DNA of 64,000 nt from Sulfurovum lithotrophicum (GTDB taxonomy: Bacteria > Campylobacterota > Campylobacteria > Campylobacterales > Sulfurovaceae): assembly GCF_000987835.1 (NCBI RefSeq), contig NZ_CP011308.1, positions 868,001 to 932,000 on the forward strand, in the 5' to 3' direction. Numbering within the stretch: the stretch's first letter is position 1; every line of letters begins with the position of its first letter. A program made the position numbers and the translations under genes. The notes below the pieces were generated by a model, which did no database searches, was not told the DNA's origin, and was given only the letters and a program-made list of their open reading frames with translations. Below are positions 35,605 to 44,145 of this stretch, piece after piece.

Positions 35605-36809
35605 GACAGTACCTCCACAGCGACTTCGTCGATACCGTTGTATTTGTAGCCGCCTCGGTTCCATTTTACCTCGTGAGCAAAAGGCTGTGTTTCACCTTTG
35701 GTATTGGTGGCCCTGGCCATAATGGACAGGCTGCCTGTCCGGTCGGGTGTGAGTCTGTAAGTGAAGGTTCGGTAGGCGTATTTCCCCTGCTTGCCGTCAT
35801 CGAGTGATGCAGCCTGCCAGCCTGTTCCGCCGTCGGTCGAGATCTCAACTCTGGCAATGCCGTGGCCGCCGTCGAAGGCAACGCCCCTGACAATGAGTTC
35901 TGCATCTTTTCTGACCTTTGTACCGTTCACCGGATAGCCGATCAGAGAATTGACGTTCATCTCCTCTATCGGTTTGGTCTTTTTTGCAAGATGGTCGGGC
36001 GTTTCACATTCGCAATTATTGTCAGGAATGCGGTAGGCATGGTCCATGAAATGCAGCGGTGGTTTTGTGTCGGTGACGGTAATATCGGAGAGCATTTTGA
36101 TCCAGCTGTCAGAGTAGAAGCCGGGAAGAATGAGCCGTACAGGGAAACCATTGAGGTAGGGAAGCTCTTCGCCGTTCATTTCGTAAGCGATGATGATGTC
36201 GTCGTGCATCTTGCTGAGTTCCAGCGCACGGACGAAACGGTCCGTTTTGCTGTAAACCGGTTTTTCAAGACCATTGAATTTGATCCATGCGGCGTTCGGT
36301 TTCAGGCCCACTTTTGCCAGTACGTCTTTGAGCCGGGCTCCTTTCCACTTGGCGCAGCCCATCGCACCGGGCCCCCACTGGATGCCGCTGGGTGTCGGGC
36401 GGAAAGCGCTTCGGCTGTTCCCGCCGCACTGGAGTACGGATGTGATCTCGACAGCTTCGAACTCCGTTTTAAGTGATTTGAGCGATACTTTCATGGGCTT
36501 TTTAACTTCACCATCTATGGAGATACTGAAATAGTGTGGGTTGATGTATGTAGGGATCATCGGCATATGCCAGCGCACGAAGAAGAGGTCGTTGGGGGTA
36601 ATGGCATTGGCAAAGACTTCCCTTGGTGTCTCGAGCAGCGGAGGCCTGTCGGAGTAGGTGATCAGCGGTCTTTTCTGCGGAAGGGCAATGTCTGACACTT
36701 TTCTGTTGTCTACAGGGTGGCCTGTTTCATTTGCTAGGAGGGTACTCCCTCCAAGCGCGGCACTCCCGGCAACCGTGGCGGCTTTTTTGAAAAAATCTCT
36801 TCTTTTCAT
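35601..36809 (-). CDS. sorA: Sulfite dehydrogenase molybdopterin subunit (SorA-like), Tat-exported
   Basis: Oxidises sulfite to sulfate in the periplasm. 402 residues begin with a twin-arginine signal (MKRRDFFKKAATVAGSAALGG). The sulfite-oxidase fold follows with the molybdenum cysteine in VLQCGGNSR, then a C-terminal dimerisation domain (GVAFDGGHGIARVEISTDGGTGW). I chose ATG 36809 because it gives the Tat leader; the frame is open further upstream without family character. It is upstream of and overlaps sorB. YedY-type reductase is the alternative, but the C-terminal domain and sorB argue for SorA. Confidence 0.85.
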   Translation of the reverse strand: MKRRDFFKKAATVAGSAALGGSTLLANETGHPVDNRKVSDIALPQKRPLITYSDRPPLLETPREVFANAITPNDLFFVRWHMPMIPTYINPHYFSISIDGEVKKPMKVSLKSLKTEFEAVEITSVLQCGGNSRSAFRPTPSGIQWGPGAMGCAKWKGARLKDVLAKVGLKPNAAWIKFNGLEKPVYSKTDRFVRALELSKMHDDIIIAYEMNGEELPYLNGFPVRLILPGFYSDSWIKMLSDITVTDTKPPLHFMDHAYRIPDNNCECETPDHLAKKTKPIEEMNVNSLIGYPVNGTKVRKDAELIVRGVAFDGGHGIARVEISTDGGTGWQAASLDDGKQGKYAYRTFTYRLTPDRTGSLSIMARATNTKGETQPFAHEVKWNRGGYKYNGIDEVAVEVLS

Positions 36810-36964
36810 AAATCTGTCTGTCCTGAAAATTTTTTTGACGATTATACTAAAAAGTTTATTCGATACTCTTTTTTGCACTTTCAGAAGATTTGGGTAAAAT
36901 CGCATCAATATTATATAAGGGCACCTCTAATAACCCTAAATACTGAATTAAGAAGGATAATACT

Positions 36965-38560
36965 ATGCTCAGTACAGTTAATTTGACACAACGATACGGA
37001 AAACGCGTTCTTTTCGACAAGATCAACATCACTCTGGATGCGGGAAAGCGTTACGGCCTCATCGGAGCCAACGGTGCGGGAAAATCCACGTTTATGAAGA
37101 TCCTGGCCGGTGAGCTGGAACCAAGTGACGGTGAAGTACAGTTACAGCCTGGACTCAAACTCGGTATGCTCAGCCAGAACCAGTATGCCTTTGAGGATTT
37201 TACGCTTAAAGATGCCGTACTTTACGGGAACAAAAAGCTTTATGACGCACAGAAAGAGAAAGAGAAGCTCTATATGGAAGGCGACTTCGAAAGTGACGAA
37301 GTGAACAACCGCCTGGCCGAACTTGAAATGATCTGTGCCGATGAAGACCCGACCTATGAGAGCGATGTCAAGATAGAAAAACTGCTGACCACACTGGGCT
37401 TCCCGGTAGAACAGCATGACGACCTGATGAGCTCGCTTACCGGTGGGGACAAATTCAAGATCCTTCTGGCACAGGTGCTTTTCCTCAAACCCGATGTCCT
37501 GTTGCTCGACGAGCCTACCAACAACCTTGACATGGAAACGATCGCATGGCTGGAGAACGAACTCAAGCGCCATGAAGGGACTTTACTGGTCATTTCGCAT
37601 GACAGACACTTCCTCAACGGCGTGGTCACACACATTCTGGACCTTGACTTTCAGAATATCCGTGAATTCACGGGTAACTATGATGAGTGGTATATCGCGG
37701 CGAACCTTATATCGAAACAGGCACAGGCAGACAGAAGCAAAGCGCTCAAAGAGAAGGACGAGTTGGAGAAGTTCATCGCAAGATTCTCGGCAAACGCATC
37801 CAAGGCAAAGCAGGCAACTTCCAGACAAAAACAGCTCGATAAACTCGATGTACAGGAGATCAAGCTCTCAAGCAGAAGAGACCCTTCCATTATGTTCAAG
37901 CCCCACAGGGAGATCGGGAACGAAGTGCTTGAAGTGGAGAACCTGAGCAAAAGCTATGGTGATGAAAAAGTGCTTGAAAACATTTCGTTCAAGGTTAACA
38001 AGGGTGACAAGATCGCACTGATCGGTGCAAATGGTGTGGGTAAAACGACCCTGTTGGAAATTCTTATGGGAAAACTTGAGGCAGACAGCGGAAAGTTCAA
38101 CTGGGGACAGACGATCACTACGACCTATTTTCCACAGAATACGACGGATGTCGTGGTCGGCGATGAAGAACTGCCGCAGTGGATACAGGGGTTCGACCCA
38201 AAATGGCACATAGACGACATCAGAAAAACACTGGGGCGTATGCTCTTCTCCGGCGAAGAGCAGAAGAAGAAGATAGATGCCTGTTCCGGTGGGGAGAAAC
38301 ATCGTGTCATGCTTTCAAAAATGATGATGGATTCTGCCAACTTTCTGGTACTCGACGAGCCCAACAACCACCTGGATCTTGAAGCCATTGTCGCACTGGG
38401 TGAAGCACTCCACAACTATCAGGGAGGAGCCATCTGTGTCTCCCATGACCGTGAGCTCATCGATGCATTTGCAAATCGTGTGATCAAACTCAATGAGGAC
38501 GGAACCTTGACGGATTTCGAAGGGAACTATGAAGATTTTGTTGAACAGCATGAAAATTAA
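36965..38560 (+). CDS. ABC-F family ATPase (YbiT/EttA-like)
   Basis: Soluble ribosome-associated ATPase, 531 residues, with two ABC domains and no membrane part. Walker A: GANGAGKST (near residue 36) and GANGVGKTT. The signature of the first domain is degenerate (SLTGGDKF in place of LSGGQ); the second is CSGGEKHR. Walker B LLLDEPTNNLD and VLDEPNNHLD. A basic linker (KQATSRQKQLDKLDVQEIKLSS) joins them. It lacks the arm insertion of Uup and matches the YbiT group. Expected role: clearing stalled translation. Confidence 0.88.
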   Translation: MLSTVNLTQRYGKRVLFDKINITLDAGKRYGLIGANGAGKSTFMKILAGELEPSDGEVQLQPGLKLGMLSQNQYAFEDFTLKDAVLYGNKKLYDAQKEKEKLYMEGDFESDEVNNRLAELEMICADEDPTYESDVKIEKLLTTLGFPVEQHDDLMSSLTGGDKFKILLAQVLFLKPDVLLLDEPTNNLDMETIAWLENELKRHEGTLLVISHDRHFLNGVVTHILDLDFQNIREFTGNYDEWYIAANLISKQAQADRSKALKEKDELEKFIARFSANASKAKQATSRQKQLDKLDVQEIKLSSRRDPSIMFKPHREIGNEVLEVENLSKSYGDEKVLENISFKVNKGDKIALIGANGVGKTTLLEILMGKLEADSGKFNWGQTITTTYFPQNTTDVVVGDEELPQWIQGFDPKWHIDDIRKTLGRMLFSGEEQKKKIDACSGGEKHRVMLSKMMMDSANFLVLDEPNNHLDLEAIVALGEALHNYQGGAICVSHDRELIDAFANRVIKLNEDGTLTDFEGNYEDFVEQHEN

Positions 38561-38578
38561 AAGAGAGGGAAGAGAAGC

Positions 38579-39169
38579 ATGATCATCGATTTTGAAAACA
38601 GGGTACTGACTGAAAAATATGCACTGATGTCCCAGCTCATCATTCCCCGTCCCATTGCCTGGATCGTTACAAAGGGGGAGGTTCTCAACCTTGCACCATT
38701 CTCCTACTTTACAGGACTCTCCTCAAACCCTCCCACGATGATCGTCTCCATAGGGCATCGTCCCGACGGTACGCCAAAAGATACGTTGCGCAATCTCCGT
38801 GAAACAAAGAAGTGCGTGGTCTGTATGATCGAAGAGGAACAGCTTGAAGCGATGCATTTCAGCTCAAAAGGGGTAGATGCCGATGTCAGCGAGAGCGAAC
38901 TCTTCGATATCCCTATGGAAGAGGTGGTAGAAGGTTTCCCTCCCATGGTGAAAGGCGTGAAGGCTGCTTTCTTCTGCGAATACCTCCAGGAAGTCGACCT
39001 GAAAGGCAGCAAGACCATCCCCGTGATCATAGAGATCAAACACCTCTACATCAATGAATCCATCATCACGGACAGTGAGAAGATGACGCTCGAACTTGAT
39101 GCCATTGCACGTATCGGCAAAAGCTATGCAAAACTCGGAAAGAAGATCACCCCTCCCGATATTCCCTAA
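38579..39169 (+). CDS. Flavin reductase-like FMN-binding protein
   Basis: 196 residues with the FMN-binding split barrel (IIPRPIAWIVTKGEVLNLAPFSYFTGLSSNPPTMIVSIG). Related proteins reduce FMN or bind it as part of oxygenases or flavoredoxins. The stop overlaps that of the convergent mltG copy by 4 bp. Partners are not evident. Confidence 0.8.
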   Translation: MIIDFENRVLTEKYALMSQLIIPRPIAWIVTKGEVLNLAPFSYFTGLSSNPPTMIVSIGHRPDGTPKDTLRNLRETKKCVVCMIEEEQLEAMHFSSKGVDADVSESELFDIPMEEVVEGFPPMVKGVKAAFFCEYLQEVDLKGSKTIPVIIEIKHLYINESIITDSEKMTLELDAIARIGKSYAKLGKKITPPDIP

Positions 39170-40203
39170 ACCTTTGTACGGTTTGTATCGGTTTTGACCG
39201 TTGCATTGCTTTCTGCCTCCTGTTGCGCTTTCCTCTTTCTCTGGTACTCCCTGAATGCCCTGATGTTCTTCAAATGCTCTTCATAAGTGACTGCAAAACT
39301 GTGCACGCCGCTTGGGGTAAGCATAAAGAAGAGATATTCGCTCTCTGCGGGCATCATCGTTGCTCTGAGTGCTTCCATGGTGACCGTACCCAGTGGCAGG
39401 GGTGGCAATCCTTTGTATTTGTAGGTGTTGAAGTAGGTATTGTCTGTTTTTATGCGCTCAGGAGTAACAATGATATGGGAATATTTTCCGTAATTTAGTG
39501 TACTGTCCATCTGCAGTTTCATCTTCTTCTCCAGACGGTTGTAGATCACGGAGGAGATCAACGGCATCTCTTTGGCCGAATTGCTCTCTTTCTGGATGAT
39601 GGAAGCAATGGTCAGGAGTATCTGGATGGTGAAGCGTTCCGGTTTGTTTTTGAAATATTCTTTTTCAAATGTCAATAGTTCTTTGTCGGATCGATCAAAG
39701 AGGTACTGCATGACAGCAAATGCATCCGCCTTTCTGGCAAGGGTATAACTCTGCGCAAAGATATCCCCCTCTTTGAAACGCGAACGTGCTTCATATTCTT
39801 CAAGCAGTTTCTTTGGGTCAAGCTTCATGTCATTCGCCAAACGGCGGCAGAGCTCTTTGGCAGTTTCCCCCGCATAAACTACCACTTTCATAGTATCGGC
39901 CTTTTTTTTATGCAGGGAGGAGAAGAATGAATACCTGCTTTTCTCCGTATCTTCGACATGATACCATCCCTCTTTGGGAAGTGTACCCAAATGCATCAAT
40001 ACCTGATCGATGAAGGTGACTGTATAGCCATATTTTTCAAGATTTTTGGCTATCTCTTTAGAGCTGGAGCCTGTGAGGTAGAAGGTTTTATGCTCTGAAG
40101 AAGGAGAGACGAAATTGTAGATTGCTGCGATGGAGATAATAACGATAATAACTTCGATATAGCGAAGGATACGCTTGTATTCCCGGGCAAACAATTCTTT
40201 CAT
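39166..40203 (-). CDS. mltG: Endolytic murein transglycosylase MltG, copy 2
   Basis: 345 residues. N-terminal membrane helix (VIIVIISIAAIYNFVS), then the YceG domain with catalytic glutamate in IASIIQKESNSAKEMP and the segment SSVIYNRLEKKMKLQMDSTLNYGKYSH, which is nearly identical in copy 1. A lysine/threonine-rich C-terminal tail (about 35 residues) is absent from copy 1. The two copies diverge strongly outside the catalytic core. Confidence 0.87.
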   Translation of the reverse strand: MKELFAREYKRILRYIEVIIVIISIAAIYNFVSPSSEHKTFYLTGSSSKEIAKNLEKYGYTVTFIDQVLMHLGTLPKEGWYHVEDTEKSRYSFFSSLHKKKADTMKVVVYAGETAKELCRRLANDMKLDPKKLLEEYEARSRFKEGDIFAQSYTLARKADAFAVMQYLFDRSDKELLTFEKEYFKNKPERFTIQILLTIASIIQKESNSAKEMPLISSVIYNRLEKKMKLQMDSTLNYGKYSHIIVTPERIKTDNTYFNTYKYKGLPPLPLGTVTMEALRATMMPAESEYLFFMLTPSGVHSFAVTYEEHLKNIRAFREYQRKRKAQQEAESNATVKTDTNRTKV

Positions 40204-40311
40204 GATGAGTGATTATAGCATATCTGCTTAATGATGTATCAAGGAGTTAAGAGTTTATACGTGAGAAAAGTGCTATGATGTAACTATTCCAATAGTTAAA
40301 AAGGAGTCATC

Positions 40312-40479
40312 ATGGCTAAAGATTCAAAGAAGAAAGAAGAAGAGAAAAAAGCGCTTTTGAAGAAAGCAAAGAAAAAAGCCGAGAAAAAGAAGGCTAAGAA
40401 GAAAGCTGAAAAGAAAAAAGCTGAAAAGAAGAACAGCAAAAAGAAAACAAAGAAGAAAAGTAAAAAGTCTAAGAAATAG
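40312..40479 (+). CDS. Lysine-rich 55-residue protein
   Basis: MAKDSKKKEEEKKALLKKAK then repeated AEKKKAKKK-type units to KKSKK-stop. By count, 32 of 55 residues are lysine. Start ATG 40312 follows AAAAGGAG. It resembles histone H1-like or RNA-binding basic tails seen in other bacteria. A low-complexity sequence cannot be assigned to a family, but the ribosome site, isolated position and length speak for a real gene. Confidence 0.65.
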   Translation: MAKDSKKKEEEKKALLKKAKKKAEKKKAKKKAEKKKAEKKNSKKKTKKKSKKSKK

Positions 40480-40513
40480 ATCTTAGCATAGGGATCGGTT
40501 TATCCGATACCTG

Positions 40514-40996
40514 TTACCCCTCCAAACTCTCTTCATCAATGACAATGATACCGTCATGGTCCGCAAGAAGAATTTCCCCGTTTTTAAAAAATACACCACC
40601 GAAAGTGAAGGTAACATCACGTTCCCCCGGCTGTTTGGTATGGCTTTTTCGCGGGCAGGTCCCCAGCGCCCAAAGCCCGACGGGAATGGTTTTGGTAATG
40701 TGCGTGTCCCGCACATAGCCGTTGATGAGAATGCCCGCCCAGCCGTTCTCGTGCGCAAATTTCATCAGGTTCTCACCCACGACCGCATAGTGTGCCCGGT
40801 CGACATCGACTACGGCAATACGCCCCTCACCGGGCTCTTTGAGCATTTTGATAAGGTCGGAATTCTCTTCCTTGAGTTTGAGCGTGGCAATGGGGCCTTT
40901 GCATTTCTCCATACCACCGTAAGAGTGGTATTCGGGGGAGAGTACCTGTACTTTTTCGTGGTGTTCGTCTGAAATGTCGGCAGTGTAAAAGGGCAT
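40514..40996 (-). CDS. rraA: RraA-family protein
   Basis: 160 residues of the RraA/HMG-aldolase-like fold (VVDVDRAHYAVVGENLMKFAHENGWAGILINGYVRDTHITK). The conserved aspartates that bind metal in aldolase members are present in part. It may regulate RNase E-like activity or act as an aldolase; Campylobacterota lack a typical RNase E, so the name is by family only. Confidence 0.75.
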   Translation of the reverse strand: MPFYTADISDEHHEKVQVLSPEYHSYGGMEKCKGPIATLKLKEENSDLIKMLKEPGEGRIAVVDVDRAHYAVVGENLMKFAHENGWAGILINGYVRDTHITKTIPVGLWALGTCPRKSHTKQPGERDVTFTFGGVFFKNGEILLADHDGIIVIDEESLEG

Positions 40997-41025
40997 TTTT
41001 TGTTCCTTGGATAACTAGATCATCT

Positions 41026-41099
41026 GTCATTCTGGATTTATCCCGGTTTCAAAATCACGTATAAATCCCGACGAGATTCTGAAACGAGTTCAGGATGAC
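41026..41099. repeat. Large imperfect inverted repeat (GTCATTC...GATGAC)
   Basis: GTCATTCTGGA at the left and TTCAGGATGAC at the right, with an inner pair GTTTCAAAATC/GATTCTGAAAC. A 74-bp stem-loop in the gap between rraA and the glutamate-mutase operon. It resembles dispersed hairpin elements known in several bacterial groups; no second copy was found in this window. Confidence 0.55.
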
Positions 41100-41190
41100 G
41101 TAGTACGATAAGATATTTTTTGGAATGATTATACTAAAAAAAATCTATAATTAGATAGAATTATGAATAATTTATATATAAAGCAGATAG

Positions 41191-41595
41191 ATGAAAGTAG
41201 TAACCGGAGTAGTGGGGAACGATATCCATGTCGTTGCCAACAGGCTGATTGATATTTCGTTGGAAGAGCGCGGGTTTGAAGTCTTCAATTTAGGGGTGAA
41301 TACCTACCTTGAAGAGTTTATGGATGCGGTGATAGAGACCGATGCAGATGTACTTCTGATCTCTTCTCTCAATGGGGAGGCGGAAGGGTGGTGCCGTGAC
41401 CTGAAGATACTCAAAAGCCAGTACGATTTCAAGGATGTGGTTTTTATGATAGGCGGGAATCTCGGTGTGGGAGAAATGGATCCTGAACTGATCGTTCCGA
41501 AGTTTCAGAACTACGGCTTTGATCTGGTCTTTCACCAGGTCGATCTCAATGAGGGGCTCGATCAGCTCGAAGCCGCATTGGAGGCACGCAAATGA
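41191..41595 (+). CDS. glmS: Glutamate mutase, cobalamin-binding subunit
   Basis: 134 residues, the small S (sigma) subunit of methylaspartate mutase, which binds coenzyme B12. D11-I-H13 gives the ligand histidine of the DxHxxG motif, but the final glycine is alanine (DIHVVA). SSLNG and MIGGNLGVG complete the nucleotide-loop pocket. The enzyme turns L-glutamate into (2S,3S)-3-methylaspartate. Its stop TGA overlaps the next ATG (ATGA), so the subunits are co-translated. Confidence 0.88.
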   Translation: MKVVTGVVGNDIHVVANRLIDISLEERGFEVFNLGVNTYLEEFMDAVIETDADVLLISSLNGEAEGWCRDLKILKSQYDFKDVVFMIGGNLGVGEMDPELIVPKFQNYGFDLVFHQVDLNEGLDQLEAALEARK

Positions 41596-42953
41596 GTCTG
41601 TTACAGCGTGAACGTGAGATCATCGTCAACAATGAGTATATAGACCGTTTCGATTTTGAAGAGGTGGAAGAGTTCATCAGGGGTGCGAGTAAGAACCTGT
41701 TCATCTCCCACAAGTTCAAGACAGCCGACCACATGCTGGTGCAGCCGCGCGGAGGGTTCCCGACCTACGACAAAGTCTTTCAGCTTTACAAAGAGTTTAA
41801 AGAGGCCAATGTCGATGTACTTCCCCTGACCATCGATTCCAATACCCGTCTGAATGACTATGCTTCGGCGAAGAAGATGCTGGCACTCTCTGAAGAGAAC
41901 GATGTCGATATGCTCAACGGCTACCCTCTGGTGAACCACGGATATCGTACCACAAGGAAAATGATCACGCATTATGATACGCCTGTCAGTCTGCGTCATG
42001 GTACGCCGGATGCACGCCTGCTGGTCGAAACGGCCCTGGCATCGGGGATATTTGAGATCGAGGGCGGGCCTATTACCTACCTTCTTCCGTATTCCAAAAA
42101 CTTCCCCATGGACAAAGCTTTTCTCTACTGGAAATACGTTGAGAGAGTCTGTGCAAAATACTCTGAACTCAATGAGCCGATCAACCGTGAATCTTTCGGT
42201 CCGCTCTCTGCTACGCTTCAACCGCCGGCCATCGTCATCGTCATCCAGCTCTTGGAGATGCTGCTCTCTCTTGAAGAAGGTGTAAAGTCCTTCTCTGTGA
42301 GTTTTTCCCAGACAGGTTCCATGCTGCAGGACATCGTCTCTTCGAATGTCATCAAGAAGCTTGCCCGCAAGTATGCTGACAGGTTCGGACATGAAGATGC
42401 GACGATCAATCTCGTCTATCACCAGTGGATGGGGGCTTTCCCGAGGAACAAAGAGTACTCCGATTCACTTATCAACACTTCGACCGTGATCGCTGCGATG
42501 GTCGGGGCTGACAAGATCATCACCAAGACACGGAACGAAGCTTTCGGTATCCCGACCAAAGAGGCCAATGCCATGGCGGTCGCCAATGTGAAATATACCC
42601 TGGGTATGCTCAAAGGCTTGCCGACGGTCGGCGATGAGGAAGAGGAAGAGAATCTGACTAACGAAGTCGACGAGATCCTTGAAGCGGTATTCAATGACGG
42701 GGCGGATACGCTTTGGAGAAAGGTCTTCAACTCCATTAAAAAAGGGTACATAGATATTCCTTTCTCACCGCATATCATCAATGCGAATGAAGTGATCACC
42801 ATCCGTGACCCGCAGAGTAATATCCGTATTCTGAAAAAAGGAAAACTGCCTATTTCGGAAAAGAGTTTCGCCTATGAACGCTCGAAGATAAAACTGGCCG
42901 AGGGAGAACGCGTGGTGGACAAGATCATTCAGGATATAGGGATCATGCTATGA
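41592..42953 (+). CDS. glmE: Glutamate mutase, catalytic subunit
   Basis: 453 residues, the E (epsilon) subunit with a TIM-barrel for the radical rearrangement. Diagnostic segments are QPRGGFPTYDK, LVNHGYRTTRK, SLRHGTPDARLL, GGPITYLLPYSKNFPM and INRESFGPLSATLQPP. The length is slightly under the usual 480. It ends in ATGA overlap with the next gene. The electrostatic pocket for glutamate looks intact, so activity is likely. Confidence 0.88.
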   Translation: MSLLQREREIIVNNEYIDRFDFEEVEEFIRGASKNLFISHKFKTADHMLVQPRGGFPTYDKVFQLYKEFKEANVDVLPLTIDSNTRLNDYASAKKMLALSEENDVDMLNGYPLVNHGYRTTRKMITHYDTPVSLRHGTPDARLLVETALASGIFEIEGGPITYLLPYSKNFPMDKAFLYWKYVERVCAKYSELNEPINRESFGPLSATLQPPAIVIVIQLLEMLLSLEEGVKSFSVSFSQTGSMLQDIVSSNVIKKLARKYADRFGHEDATINLVYHQWMGAFPRNKEYSDSLINTSTVIAAMVGADKIITKTRNEAFGIPTKEANAMAVANVKYTLGMLKGLPTVGDEEEEENLTNEVDEILEAVFNDGADTLWRKVFNSIKKGYIDIPFSPHIINANEVITIRDPQSNIRILKKGKLPISEKSFAYERSKIKLAEGERVVDKIIQDIGIML

Positions 42954-44143
42954 GTAGTAAATTAATGATAGATATAGGCAGTACCTATTTCAAAGTGGCC
43001 CAGGAAGGAGAGATCGAGCAGTATTTCAGAGATTTCAACAAAAATATCTTTGATGATCTCAGCAGCAAGTGTGCCAGCCTTATAGAACAGTATAGTGAGG
43101 AAAATATTCATATCTGCTCTTCTGCCAACGGTGGCTTGAGTACGCTGATCATCGGGCTGACAAACTCTTTCAGTCTGAAGTATGCCATCAACATTGCATT
43201 CAATTCGGGGATCAACATCATCGATACGGTACTGTATCCAAAGATAGAGCAGGAACCCGTACCGACAGAGATGATCGACGTCGTTATCATAGTAGGGGGC
43301 ATAGACAGCGTTGAAAACGTGTTTGATGAAAAGCTCCTGGACTATCTGGACAGAGTGAATTATCAGAATATCGTCTATGTGGGAACGAAAAAAAGTACCC
43401 CTTTCCTGCAGGAGAACATCGAAAACATAGTGGTACTTGAGAATGTCATCTCTGACAAGCTCAAGATCCAGGAAGAAGCGCTGAAAACCTATCTGACCGA
43501 TCTCTATCAGGCAGATATCATGGGGAAAGAGGATATCAAGCAGCTCTATGGGATCACAACCAACCAGATCTTCTCTACACCCTACATCGTTAACCGTTCG
43601 CTTTCAGAGATCAGTGAACATATGGATGTAGCCGATCCGTTCATCGTTGTGGATATCGGCGGGGCGACCACGGACATCCACTACAGCCGTGACCTGGTCA
43701 ACGACAATATTCTGACCGATAGCGGTTATGACAGACTGGTCTTCAAGAAACTGGGTGTCTTCAAATCTCGTGAAAGTCTGGTACATACAGCTAAGAACAA
43801 TGAGTTCGTTTTCGAGCTTCTGGAGCATTTGAACGTCACGGAGAACATCCTGGAAGAGTACAGCGAAAAGGCCACACGCACTTTGATGCAGCTGGCGATC
43901 TTCCTCGTACTGTACAAAGTCTCCAAGCACCATGCTTCCTACATAGAACTGAATCTGGAGATCCTCAACAGTATCGTGCTTACCGGTGGTATCACCAAGG
44001 TACTGACGCAGGAAGAAGTGGATGACATCATTCTTTTCTTTTACAAGAAGATCCTTCATTTCCACCATGCCCCCAAAATTCTGCTTGATCAAAATTATGA
44101 GATCTGGACCTATGGTATTACAGGAAGTTCCCTAAAGGAGTAG
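42950..44143 (+). CDS. glmL: GlmL/MutL-type reactivating ATPase for the mutase
   Basis: 397 residues of the actin/hexokinase-like ATPase family (MIDIGSTYFKVA near the N-terminus, VVDIGGATTDIHYS near residue 225, ILNSIVLTGGITKVL near the C-terminus). It is expected to exchange damaged cobalamin in glutamate mutase. It sits between glmE and the ligase, with a 2-bp gap to the latter. Confidence 0.82.
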   Translation: MSSKLMIDIGSTYFKVAQEGEIEQYFRDFNKNIFDDLSSKCASLIEQYSEENIHICSSANGGLSTLIIGLTNSFSLKYAINIAFNSGINIIDTVLYPKIEQEPVPTEMIDVVIIVGGIDSVENVFDEKLLDYLDRVNYQNIVYVGTKKSTPFLQENIENIVVLENVISDKLKIQEEALKTYLTDLYQADIMGKEDIKQLYGITTNQIFSTPYIVNRSLSEISEHMDVADPFIVVDIGGATTDIHYSRDLVNDNILTDSGYDRLVFKKLGVFKSRESLVHTAKNNEFVFELLEHLNVTENILEEYSEKATRTLMQLAIFLVLYKVSKHHASYIELNLEILNSIVLTGGITKVLTQEEVDDIILFFYKKILHFHHAPKILLDQNYEIWTYGITGSSLKE

Positions 44144-44145
44144 TC

